This document shows, piece after piece, positions 11,110-21,239 of a stretch of DNA of 64,000 nucleotides (positions within the stretch are counted from its first letter, which is position 1; every line of letters begins with the position of its first letter). Origin of the DNA: Cristatella mucedo (Eukaryota > Bryozoa > Phylactolaemata > Cristatellidae); NCBI GenBank assembly GCA_009760855.2, contig WPIO01000190.1, positions 378,001 through 442,000 of the forward strand, read 5' to 3'. The notes under the pieces are model-generated. The model worked only from the letters and a program-made list of their open reading frames with translations, did not search any database and was not told where the DNA came from. The position numbers and the translations under genes are program-made.

Positions 11110-11880
11110 ACGTAATAGCCAGCTCCAGGAGTCTTACTAACCCTTACTATCCCCGAGCGTCGTCGTCTCGTACGCTTGTCTGCACGCTTGTCTAAGTATG
11201 ATCATTAACCCTTGACTACTGCTGGTCTTGCAGCGAGTTGTAAAGCGCCTAGATTAAGATTTATCTAAGGGTGCTATACAAGCGATCTAATATTATTATG
11301 AACGGCTTGCCTGCGATAAAGAGCCACAGCGTCCACCTACACAGACTGACTGAGACAAACGAAACAGGCAATCATAAAATCTATCGCCTACTCTATGCAT
11401 GACTCAATAGCCTTAATTATTTTGAATTTGAGTGAGTCCGTAAATGTACGTCACCGACTTCATGTGCCCTTTGATATTTATTTTACTTGTACGATAGTAC
11501 AACCATGACGTGTCATGCCAACAATATCAGAATTACAGAATTACCAAAGTTGATTTTCCCCATTTGCCTGAATGGGAATAATTGACATTATTGAATGTTC
11601 GACCATTACAAATTATGTACAAAATAGGTCTACCAATACCCCATTTGAAAATAAAAAGTCTAAGCAACAGTTGCAGTTTACAAAATTTAATACGTAATCT
11701 ATTTAATACGTAATATAATAAAAGTAATCAGCCAGTTGTATGTGATTTTTATATCCTTCGCTAATTCGCTGTGTTAACTATGAGCAGAACTAATTTAACT
11801 GAACTTATAGATTGCCGCTTACAGCCCAATCCTTACACATGCATTTTGTTAACGAAAGAGTTACTGCAGTCCATTCGCAG
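11110..11880. other. Anonymous sequence with one retroposon tail
   Basis: 'taaagcgcctagattaagat' followed by 'gctatacaagcgatct' at about 11239-11295 is a decayed family 2/LINE-type tail on the plus strand. The remainder is AT-rich without a recognised feature. Confidence 0.35.
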
Positions 11881-11888
11881 TTGCAGCC

Positions 11889-12725
11889 ATATATGAGCCC
11901 AATGGCGGTAACCCGGGTTACCATGGTAACCCGGGGTTCGCGTGGACCGCGATAAATACCTGAATATTGGTCCAAACTACATGCAAATCGACGATTAAAA
12001 ATGTCGAGCTCGTCGAGTTCTATTCGTCAGCAGAAAGACAGTGATTTAGGAAACGATGTTTTTATTGTGCAAGTGAGCAGCGGCTGACCAGATCCAGGAC
12101 TAGGATCCTGGGCTCGATCACGAAAAATGAGCCTATTTTTCGAGAAATAGCTCAAGATTGATGGCTGATTTGGGACAACCGCTGATGCCTTCTTCGGGCA
12201 CCCCATGGAGCGTATCTGCACGCCCGGAGCAGCTTCAGCGCAGATGTGCTCTTTTCTTCTGCCACGAGTCTGCGCCATATCGGATGCTGCCGCCAACGGT
12301 GCGCCAATATTGTCAGCATCTTCGTCCTCACTATCAGCGATACTGCCCAGGCGAGCACTGGCGCAGCGATTTCGGACCTCCTGCATAATCTTTCCAGACC
12401 AGCTGCTGTCAATAAACTTCCCGACAAATGCTTCCTAGAACTTGCTCACCAGTTCCATTGCGTTGTCAAGAACATCGTTGCTACCATATTTTAAATCTTC
12501 ATTGTAGCCAACCGTTGCGTGCATCCTTTCTTTGAGCTCTTGCGCACGTAGTCGTTCAGATTGCTTCGACACGATTCTGACGGTGCTGCTCCTGAATCAG
12601 GTCAGCGGTGTTTTCGAATTCGAAACGCTTTATTTTTTAGAGCAGCTATACGCAAATAAATCATTAATTGAGATTCTACTTGCGGAAATTCGGTAACCCG
12701 GATTACCGCCACCGGGCTCATATAT
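11889..12725. mobile_element. 837-bp element with 34-bp terminal inverted repeats
   Basis: The left end (11889-11922) and the reverse complement of the right end (12692-12725) match at about 31 of 34 positions: atatatgagccc, two differences, tggcggtaa, one difference, ccgggttacc. The left repeat contains the perfect 16-bp palindrome ggtaacccgggttacc. ATAT directly outside 'atgagccc' on both sides could be a target-site duplication, but being palindromic it could equally be part of the repeat. This looks like a non-autonomous DNA transposon; I could not place it in a superfamily. Confidence 0.65.
12027..12386 (-). CDS. 119-codon ORF inside the inverted-repeat element, function unknown
   Basis: The ORF lies wholly within the element. 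It has an acidic stretch (SEDEDAD, residues 18-24) and near residue 74 the octapeptide QPSILSYF. That octapeptide fits the PCNA-binding PIP-box pattern Q-x-x-[ILM]-x-x-[FY]-[FY] and is followed by a basic residue. No transposase motif is visible and it may be a fragment. I cannot exclude a chance ORF. Confidence 0.25.
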   Translation of the reverse strand: MQEVRNRCASARLGSIADSEDEDADNIGAPLAAASDMAQTRGRRKEHICAEAAPGVQIRSMGCPKKASAVVPNQPSILSYFSKNRLIFRDRAQDPSPGSGQPLLTCTIKTSFPKSLSFC

Positions 12726-12729
12726 AGAA

Positions 12730-13500
12730 CCAAATTTCGCGTGACCCACGAATAGCGCGTAGTCCGACCTTGACTGTTCAGCCGAATACCGAATATCTAT
12801 GAGGTTCCCGCTAGTCGGCTCCGAAACGACCACGAAGGGAATGTTCAATACTTGAGCACTGAGTGATTTGCATATGCAGCTAAACTATGCACTCTGACGA
12901 TACTTGAATATTAGAATATTAAATTACTAGCTGGTTTATGAACTAGTGATTGGCAGATCTTTGATCAGTACGCTATTTATTAATACGTCTAAATATTGTA
13001 CATATTATGCCCGGTGGAAAGGAGAGAATTGAAGAGCCCGAGCGTCAGAGTCAGTCTTGATAGTAATATTAAAATGTATATCGTTTGTATTGCGCCCTAA
13101 GAGGGCTTAATCTCTATACCGGTGCTTTCAACTCGCTACTGGAGAAGCAATAGCCAAAGGTCAAGGTTAAGGACATGCACGTTATTCAGTGCGTCAATGC
13201 AGACGAGCATCGTGCTAAATGATCGCTATATACATAGCGCGATCGCGCTAAAGCAAACGCGAATTCACTCAATGCTACCGGCTAAGAAGACACGTGGCTG
13301 TTAGCATTCGCCGAATCATGCGTAGGTGCGCATTGCTCCTTTGCAGCATGTGTAAAATGCCTAGAAGAGGTTTGAGTTCTCTGAGACTGCTATAACAAAT
13401 GCAGTATTATTATCATTATTATTATTATAGGCAGAGGAGAGTTAAAAAGGCCGATTTATGTGAGACCCGGAACAGATGCGTCTTTAGTTGAGACTTACAT
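12730..13500. other. Anonymous sequence with two retroposon tails
   Basis: A minus-strand tail ('tgcgccctaagagggcttaa', about 13075-13130) and a plus-strand tail ('cctagaagaggtttgagttc' then TTATTA repeats, about 13355-13430) lie about 230 bp apart in opposite orientation. No gene was seen. Confidence 0.4.
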
Positions 13501-13680
13501 GATTCCGGCTGATTCAACAGCCTCTTTTTATGTAGCGGCAAAAGAGCCTTAAAGGCTATCCCATCTCTTGCAGCAGCAATAAAGGATCGCCAACCGTAGG
13601 ATTCCAGCCCACGGCCTGCATGGGACCGAGATCACGAAGAGCCACTGCCTCACCCAGTGTGCCATCACGGCTCGCCAATG
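13500..13680 (-). repeat. tRNA-derived SINE, family 1
   Basis: Tail 'ctgattcaacagcctctttt', 'gcggcaaaagagcctt', body 'caataaaggatcgccaaccg' and head with 'cctcacccagtgtgccatca' are all in reverse orientation. Confidence 0.75.
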
Positions 13681-13689
13681 GTGCAAAAA

Positions 13690-14630
13690 TATTGCAAGTT
13701 GTGACCACACGGGGTGAGTTCTAGAATTTGGGTGCGTACGAGCTGAAAGTTTGATCACCAAAAGATTTCAATTTAGTGCGAGGGACGTCGATATGACCAA
13801 ATGCTGAGGAGCGAGTAGTGTGAGAGCATACCCTAGGAGCAATAAGGTCGGATAGGTCAAGGTTGGTGCTAGCGAGCGAAGTGGCCTATATGCCAGACTG
13901 GGGAATCTTGGAATCGATTCGATACTTGATAGGGAGAAATCGATTTTTTCTCGATTTGCGGCGATTGCACGCTGGTGTTTTATTTAGTAAAGAATGCGAC
14001 AGCCCACGTCCTGCTGTGTGTGGATGCGGCAAGCCCGGAATGTGTGAGGGTGTGAGAGAGCCCGGCGAGCTTCAAAACTCTGCCGCTGAGCTTCTGCGAG
14101 CAATTCGTTTCAATGTGCACTCGACAATCCGCCGCCAGCAGGTGTCTTTTGTGACCAGTGACACCAGTGTGTTTTAAAAAGGCTTTTTAAAAGTCTTTAA
14201 AAAAAGGCTGTCCCAAGAGATTATTCAGTCAGGCGAGCGGCTTGTGGTCGCGCGAAGGCAGTGCTGGTGTATGCTGGTAGAATGCGGACTCATCAAACTG
14301 GTCGTCGCCAAGGCAGCAACGGGGGGGGGGCGAGGAGGCATGTCGAGGGGGATCGACGGAGGGGTAGGCAGAGGCAGGGCGGCAGATGAAGCTCTTCGAG
14401 AGACAATGCGGCATTCCTCCTGATTCACGCGACACTCTTGACGCTGTCGCTCTTTTTTTTGAAACTGCTTTCTACCGGCTTGAGCGGCCAAGCGGATAAG
14501 CTCATCGTACGAAGGCGAGAGTGAGGCTCCATCTTGGCTGAGCTTAGTTGCGGTGCTGAGGTTCGCACGGACGCGTTCGAGGGCGAAGTCTTTCTGACGG
14601 AAGGCGTTCGCGATGGATTGTTGCCATAAT
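13690..14630. other. Anonymous sequence; possible decayed LINE piece at its start
   Basis: At 13700-13860, 'gtgcgtacgagctgaaagtt' and 'atcaccaaaagatttcaatt' resemble minus-strand LINE family A coding remains. The rest, including a G-run at 14321-14330, shows nothing I recognise. Confidence 0.35.
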
Positions 14631-14634
14631 AGTA

Positions 14635-14760
14635 ATAGTAATAATAATAATGCACTCGATAAAGCGCCCTCAGAGAACTCAATCTCTTTCTAGGCGCTTC
14701 ACATTTGCTGCAAAGTGAAATGCAATTGAATGGTAAGTAAAATCATGCTTGAAAAAAATA
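14635..14760 (-). mobile_element. LINE family A 3' end only
   Basis: The (TAA)n tail, 'tgcactcgataaagcgccct', 'tctttctaggcgcttcacat' and 'gcaaagtgaaatgcaattga' end abruptly at about 14755. This is a very short 5'-truncated copy. Confidence 0.75.
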
Positions 14761-15570
14761 TTTTATCCTATTGGCTGCCAAATGAAAACGAGTGTTAAAC
14801 GAACCCGGCTTCAGTCTTCCCGTATAATTGACAGTTTCACGCGCTTTGCCTGGTTTCCAGTTTCGATAGTCGATTTTACTTATCTCTCCTCCTCGCTGAC
14901 CTCGCTGAGGTCAGCGAGGTCAGATAATTTCTGCGAGAGAACCACCACCTCTAGCCAGGCAGCGGTAGTATTACATGGATCGCTAGCCTGCGCCAGTGAA
15001 AATAATGGGAAATTGTAGCACTGCATTATACTAGCGCAGCATATGGGCTTAAATGCCCGCTGCTTGATGGTAAGCCCAGCCTAGCTGTTGAAAACGGTCT
15101 AATGTCGGACAAGATGACTCCATACCACGACCTGGGTTACGAAATGCTCGAATCTTACCTTCAGTCTCTCTTACTGTTTAAGACCTTGTCGCAAGTGACT
15201 GGCGTTCGCCGAGCTTTGTGGCCAGCTCGATGCCTCCGCGTGTCTTCGCCGGTCTCTTCCTGTTGTAGAGCTTCCCGTTGTCGAGCTTCCTGTTGCGTGT
15301 CACGCTTCAGCAGCGTCGCTCTAAGCGGCTCGTCACGTGCTTCTTTTCTCACCATTTTCTGCGACAGCTTATATTCTGCTCGCTCTGATCATTTACTGTT
15401 CCCCATTCGTTATGAAAAGTCTACCCATAATGGCGGGCGGAAACCAGAGGATTTAAATGGAAGCATGGTACTGCAAAATTTAAGGACATTAACAACAAAA
15501 CATGAATAGCGTTAGCGATTTTTAACTTTTTTTTAATGCACACTAAGTTAAATTTCCGCGTCTCTCAGGA
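14760..15570. other. Anonymous sequence with a perfect short hairpin
   Basis: A 13-bp inverted repeat with a 2-nt spacer lies at 14896-14923 (ctgacctcgctga / tcagcgaggtcag). No exon or repeat family was recognised. Confidence 0.4.
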
Positions 15571-15574
15571 CTAC

Positions 15575-16452
15575 GCTTGCAAAACGAGTGGACTCGTTTC
15601 TACTGTAACTTCAGTTGTATGACTCAATACCATATAGCCAGCTGCAATCTCTCGCTATATACAAAAGCTAAGTCTGCCTACTTTCAGCTACATAGCATTG
15701 CTAAAATTCGGGCTTGTTTAGATAAGGATACCACGTCTAAGTTGGCCCATGCATTCGTGACATCCCGTCTTGACTTCTGTAAATCACTGCTGGCTGGCCT
15801 ACCGGCATGTGCGATCAGGCGATTGCAGCCGGTGCCAAACTCCGCAGCTAGGCTTGTCTATCGTGAGCGTCGCAGTTCCACATCACACGTCTTCTCGCCG
15901 ACCTGCACTGGCTACCAGTCAAGCAACGGATTGACTTCAAGGTTTTGTCGCTCACTTTTAGGTCACTTCGTTCTTTGGCCCCTGCCTATCTCTCAGATCT
16001 ACTCCCGCATCAGGCCAAGCATCGTACCACCAGCTTTTCGGAATCCAACAGTTTACCAATACCTCGTACAAACTTCAAATCCTTTGGAGACCGTGCATTT
16101 AGTTCGTATGCTCCCAAAGCATGGAACTCCCTCCCGACTTGCGTCAGAACATCACCTGACTTGACCACATTTAAAAAGAACTTAAAGACACACCTATTTA
16201 GAACAGCATTTAGTGGGCCCCTGTGATTCGTCCTTCATGTGTTTCTGCGTGCTGACACTGTGCATGCTGCCACTAACCACATTTGCATGCTGACCCTGTG
16301 CATGTCACCCCTAACCATGGTATTCATGTTGTTTATCAAGAATGAGGTTACTCACCATTCAATCGCGTTTCCCTTTGCAGCGAATGTAAAGCGCCTAAAA
16401 AGAGATTGAGTTCTCTAACGGCGCTTTATCAAGTGCATTATTATTATTATAC

Positions 16453-16455
<3 letters not shown>
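15575..16455 (+). mobile_element. L2-like LINE family A, long 3' fragment
   Basis: This contains the last roughly 200 codons of ORF2 in two overlapping frames: HAFVTSRLDFCKSLLAGLPA, then SFGDRAFSSYAPKAWNSLPT, ending KTHLFRTAFSGPL. It then has the 3' UTR, 'aaagcgcctaaaaagagatt' and the TTATTATTA tail. One frameshift near 15900 separates the pieces. Confidence 0.85.
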
Positions 16456-16645
<190 letters not shown>

Positions 16646-16962
16646 CACGTAAGCCCGTATAATTAAATTTAAATTTTTTGGTACGTTCCATAAAAATTTA
16701 AAATTTGAAAAAGCTATTTAGATAAGTTGGTGCATATAAGTCTGCTCACTCAGATCGTTTCCGAGGTCTTAAAGCGATGAGTTAAAGGAGATGTACCACT
16801 TTCAGCCTCCTCCTCGTGCCCTCAGCTTCTCTATGGACAATCAATTAGCTGTTCAATTCTCTGTTTAACAACCACTGACGACAAAAGTTTTTGTTCTGCA
16901 GGTCCTAGACCTTTCACTTCCATATTGCTTACGCAACTGCATTGACTCTCCTGCTGCCCACT

Positions 16963-17160
16963 GTTGCACATCCTTTCCAGCCGTCCTGAGCTGCTACTTC
17001 CATGCTACCTCAATTACTCTCCTTACTCAGCTGCGCTTCTCACTTTCTCTTTGCTGCGAGATGAAGTCTGTTGGCTACCGAATGCGTACCGAAATCCGCT
17101 TACGCATTGTGTTCGCAATACACGTCTCCTGTGTAACACCCACGTAGTCTTTATAGGTTT
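16963..17160 (+). mobile_element. LINE family B 3' fragment
   Basis: 'tcaattactctccttactca', 'tctttgctgcgagatgaagt' and 'ctaccgaatgcgtaccgaaa' are the plus-strand version of the family B C-terminal coding end and 3' end, finishing 'taacacccacgtagtcttta'. Confidence 0.7.
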
Positions 17161-17591
17161 GTGAACTTACATGCGGAAAAGAATTCTAGCTAAGCGAAAG
17201 AAACGGCACTCCCTGCTAGCTATCATATTACGGTTAGCTGCCGCCATAGGACAGCAAATAGCAGATAGGTCTCTAACGGAAGCTGTGACAGCGTGCCATA
17301 GCTACTCTATAGATTTTAGCCGGGGGATGGCGTGCTCACATTTCACAGTCCAGGTCGTGGGTTTGGTGGTTGATTTGGACCAGCGTTGACAGCAGTGCCG
17401 CTGCTAGAAATCCAAAGAAATGCAGGTACGTGTCCAGCTCTTGACTTTAAAATTGCTCCCAGGACCCTAGTCACTATTAGTGCCGATGTGAAATATGAGC
17501 TGCTGTCAATTGACAAGTGATCACGTTTCTTGCCTTCAGCCAATATTCCCTCATTTTGTACCATTAGAATTAGGAGCAGGGCTGAAGCCAA

Positions 17592-17593
<2 letters not shown>

Positions 17594-17662
<69 letters not shown>
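17594..17662. repeat. (GA)n microsatellite
   Basis: About 33 pure GA units. Confidence 0.95.
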
Positions 17663-17879
17663 GAGAGAGAAGTTTTCTAGTAATGCAAGTAGAGTGAATG
17701 GCACAGCCAGCAAGGGCTGCAGATTCGTAGGTATTAAATCGGGGTTCTGAGCTTCGTGGTCCCCTTGGCATGTCTTGCGACGCGCCACGTCGGCATTCTC
17801 TGATGATAGTTTTTTAATTGATTTTCACGAGATAAAATGTAAGTAGATTTTCGCCGGAATGGATAATAAGATACATGCT

Positions 17880-17975
17880 TCCATTATATAAAATTTAGAG
17901 TGCCCAGGAAAAGATTTGATTCTTTTAAGGCACTATAACAAATGTATTATTATTTTTATTATTATGTAACCATCA
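17880..17975 (+). repeat. Retroposon 3' tail with TTATT repeats
   Basis: 'agagtgcccaggaaaagatt' and 'tttaaggcactataacaaat' are followed by an impure TTATTATT run. This is a decayed copy of the tail shared by LINE family A and SINE family 2. Confidence 0.55.
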
Positions 17976-18044
17976 CCAGAAACCAGTGACCTTCACAGCC
18001 TTTACGGACACATTCGTAACATAATTCTACACCGTAAATATAAA

Positions 18045-18180
18045 ATATTATTCATTTGCATTGACAACTAAGAGAAATTGATCTCCATTAAGGTGCCTCA
18101 CATATGCGACGGGGCTCGAGCCTACGACCTCGGTCATCAAAGACATTCCTCTTGACCACGGTGCCACCATGAAGCTGTCC
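18045..18180 (-). repeat. SINE family 2 (tRNA head, LINE-like tail)
   Basis: Reverse orientation: tail 'aagagaaattgatctccatt', 'ggtgcctcacatatgcgacg', then box B-like 'ggctcgagcctacgacctcg' and head 'gaccacggtgccacc'. Confidence 0.65.
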
Positions 18181-18341
18181 AAACTTGGCGCCTCTACTTT
18201 TGGCAAAAGCTAAGCCAAGATCGACGCATTTATTTATATGGCAGCAATTAAGCCTTAGAGGCCAACGATACCGATCGAAGTGTTTGCGTTGAGATTTGCT
18301 CGTGTTGCGCTCAGACAAGTGGCGGAGTCGGACGTTGACTC

Positions 18342-18440
18342 TCCGCAGAAAAATCCGCAGAAAAATCCGCAGAAAAATCCGCAGAAAAATCCGCAGAAAA
18401 ATCCGCAGAAAAATCCGCAGAAAAATCCGCAGAAAAATTC
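18342..18440. repeat. 12-bp tandem repeat, 8 copies
   Basis: The unit is 'ccgcagaaaaat'. Copies start at 18343 and repeat every 12 bp to 18427; the ninth is mutated. Because 12 is divisible by three, frames stay open as Asn-Pro-Gln-Lys or Arg-Lys-Ile-Arg repeats. Nothing around them looks coding. Confidence 0.9.
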
Positions 18441-18479
18441 GCGAAAAATTTGGAAAAGAAAGCCGGCAATGCCCTTATC

Positions 18480-19480
18480 CCATCCGTATCTATCCCTGTG
18501 CTGCCCGCCTGGTCGGCGGCTGCGAACGGCTGAGCTGAGAGCTGCCTCCAAACTCGGTCAACTCCCTTGCAGCGGGGATTGCTGAAATTCGCACCCGGAT
18601 GGCAGCCAACGTTCTCAGATCGAATGAGGATAAAACAAGTTACGTAGCTACGGGCAAACCTAGCAAAACTCGAAACTTGGAAATCTGGATTCTCAGCATG
18701 GACCGCGTCGTGGAGCGTGGACTGTCGTGTAGCATCTGCGCGAAATCAAGGCTGACCAGCAGTTCCAAAATGACTTTTTACTCGATGACCCCGTATCCTT
18801 CGCTTGAGAGTAAAAGCCTACTTTCATCGATGTCATAATGGAAACTTCTGTTTTCTTAGAGAAGGCTAGAGCAGGCAGTTTGATTCATGCATTCATGATA
18901 TCTCGTGACTTCTGCAGCCCACTACTTGCACGTATCCTTGTCTGTAGGATGAGACGCTTACAGTTAGTGCCAAACTCAGGTAGCCAGGCTAGTCGGACGT
19001 AAACGTCACACTGGCTCTCCATCAAGAATGGTATCGACTTCAACGCTGTGACACTCACTTTGAAGTACGTTATTCACTCGCTCTGGCCCACCGACTTGTT
19101 TTACTTCCTTCTCGGGTGTCACGCCGTAACAACCGTTCTTCTAATTAAAACCGTTTAGCTGCGCCTCTAACCAAACTGAAATCCTTTGGAGACTTGGCCT
19201 TCTGTTTGTATACTCCCGCAGCCCGCTGGAAATCACTGGCGATTGACACCCCCTGACTTGACGACAATTAAATAGAATTAAAAAGAAAAAACACATCTGC
19301 TCCTCACAGGATTTGCTCCGTCCTCATGAATAATCCTTATTGCGCCTTCGCGAACGCCGACATTGTGCACGCTGTCTCTGAGCAAGTGACACGCGTCCTT
19401 TCAAGCACATTTAAAGTGCACACAAGGAAGAGATCTACTTCTCTCGGGGCACTATAAAACGTTTTATCATTAATACTATT
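18480..19480 (+). mobile_element. Old, degenerate L2-like LINE fragment
   Basis: An 'NEDKTSYVATGKPSK' block (reverse transcriptase C-terminal side), 'atcctttggagacttggcct', 'cacatttaaagtgcacacaa' and a tail 'ctcggggcactataaaacg' are in LINE order but badly mutated. Confidence 0.6.
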
Positions 19481-19489
19481 ACTATACTA

Positions 19490-20095
19490 GGTGCACAGGT
19501 TTATACTAGGTGCACAGGTTAAGTTAAAGGGGCTAGCCGGCTGCTACCTCCTAGTGGAAAGGCGCCACTCCCCTCCGTGCTCTTCTCCAATTGGCCGGCG
19601 AGGGCAGGGTAAATCGGTCGCCTTCACTTTATGAAAGAGTGCATGGGCAGCTGCCCTAGCCTTGGGAGGGGGAGTCAGTGTGTAGACGGAGCGGAAGGAG
19701 AGTGCTCTTGAAGGGGTGGGGGTACCAAAAGTGTACAGTTTAGTTAAGGATTAAAAAGAAGGGTCGCGTACGGATAAGACTCGGTCAGCCCCGCTCGCAA
19801 AGTGGCCCAAGAGCTCCAGAACTCAGCTTCGAAGACATCTACTCGGACTAACCGTCCGACGTAGGCGAGTTGGCACGGCTTCACTTCGTCAAACTGTAAT
19901 AATAATAATAATAGTACGTTTGATATAGCGCCCTCGGACAGCTTCGGCCGCACGAAGCAGTCCCGTTGAAGCGAATCCTTCAGGTCGGGCTTCCGTTTTT
20001 CGCCGCCTGCTCCAATCGAATCGCTAGGGAGCCGCGAGGGAGCTTCGAAGCCAACGCTTGCATCGCCCGGACTCTCGCGCGGCTGTCTCGCAGAA
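19490..20095. other. Anonymous sequence with a small direct repeat
   Basis: 'tactaggtgcacaggtt' occurs twice in tandem at about 19485-19522. A degenerate (TAA)n tail lies near 19897-19930. No gene was recognised. Confidence 0.4.
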
Positions 20096-20450
20096 TGTCA
20101 TGTCATGTCATGTCATGTATCTCCGTCAGTAACTCCACAAAGTCATAAAGACCACGTGGGTGTTACGCAGGAGAGTTTTGTATAGCGCACTCACAGCCTA
20201 AGCGGCTTTCGGTACGCATTCGGTAGCCAACAGACTTCGTCTCACGCAACAAAGAGAAAGTGGCAAGCATAGCAGAGTCAGGAGAGCAGTTGAGGTAGTG
20301 AGTAGCCTGGAAGCAGCAGCTCAGGACCGCTGAACTAGATGTGCCATAGTCGGCAGCAGGAGAGTAGATGTCGTTGCGCAGAATGGGCGCCATCATCATC
20401 GAGTCAAAGACAAAAGGCCAACGAGGGAAAAGGCCAACGCTCCGAGGCAA
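20096..20450 (-). mobile_element. LINE family B 3' fragment
   Basis: The tail is four TGTCA units at 20096-20116. It is followed by the conserved 3' end and the C-terminal coding end (PDSAMLATFSLLRETKSVGY on the minus strand). Confidence 0.8.
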
Positions 20451-20499
20451 ACTCGCTATGAGCGCGGCTTGCGCTGATCACTAGAGGCGCTCCTTGGCT

Positions 20500-21040
20500 T
20501 GGGCCGATAGTTGAACTCGTGGCGGCGGCCGCCGCCGCCACAAAAGCAACACTCCCGTCGCCGCCGCGCATTCAACTCGCAATTTAGTGGAAAACAGAGT
20601 AATTTACTTGAGCAGAAAACTGCTTCCAGTTCCTGCTTTCGGCCTCAACGAAAAGAAAACCTGGCAGCTCACGGCAGACTCGGCTGGCAGACGCGCCGCC
20701 TAATGGCCGCCGCCGCCGCCGCCGCCGCGACTGCGGCGAAAGCTGGCGCTGCTGCTGCTGCAACGGCGACCGCAGTCTCGCCGCCCGAGGCGAACGCACC
20801 GGTCGTCCGCTGACCGTCGTGCGACCGACGCCCGGCGGCGGCGGCGGCGGCCACGGAAGCACCGAGCGAAAACCGCCCCGCCTCGGCACCGCAGCTGCCG
20901 CGGCGGCTCCGGAAGCTAGAGGTCGAGCATCCATCGAGTTCCCGACATGCGACCGAAGTAGCGTCGGTGGGCCGACTTCTCGCAGCTGCCGAAGTGCATG
21001 CTCCTGCCAAGGAGGTCAGAAAGTGAGTCCGGGAGAAGGT
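20500..21040. other. CpG- and CCG-rich stretch, no exon assigned
   Basis: Several (GCC)n runs make long Ala-rich ORFs on both strands. It lies just past the last visible calpain exon in the direction of transcription and could hold its final exon or 3' UTR. I saw no convincing splice-linked frame. Confidence 0.35.
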
Positions 21041-21041
21041 T

Positions 21042-21182
21042 AATAATGATAATAGTAATAATGCACTTGATAAAGCGCCCTCACAGAAACCAATCTCTTT
21101 CTAGGCGCTTTACATTTGCTGCAAAGGGAAGCGCGATTGAATGGTGAGTAATATCATGCTTGATAAACGAGAATAACGTGAG
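21042..21182 (-). mobile_element. LINE family A 3' end only
   Basis: 'taataatgataatagtaata' is followed by 'tgcacttgataaagcgccct' and 'gcaaagggaagcgcgattga', ending near 21180. It sits about 60 bp from the splice donor of the calpain exon that ends at 21240, so it is intronic. Confidence 0.8.
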
Positions 21183-21239
21183 GTTCGAGGTCCCGCTCGC
21201 TCGGCGCCCCTGCTCGCCGGCGCCGGCCGCAGGTCTCAC

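Noticed and set aside
18342-18440. CRISPR-like regular repeat
   Set aside because: It is a direct 12-bp tandem repeat without spacers in a eukaryotic genome.
20511-21010. Ala-rich ORFs on both strands
   Set aside because: They are generated by GCC runs; no conserved residues or splice links were seen.
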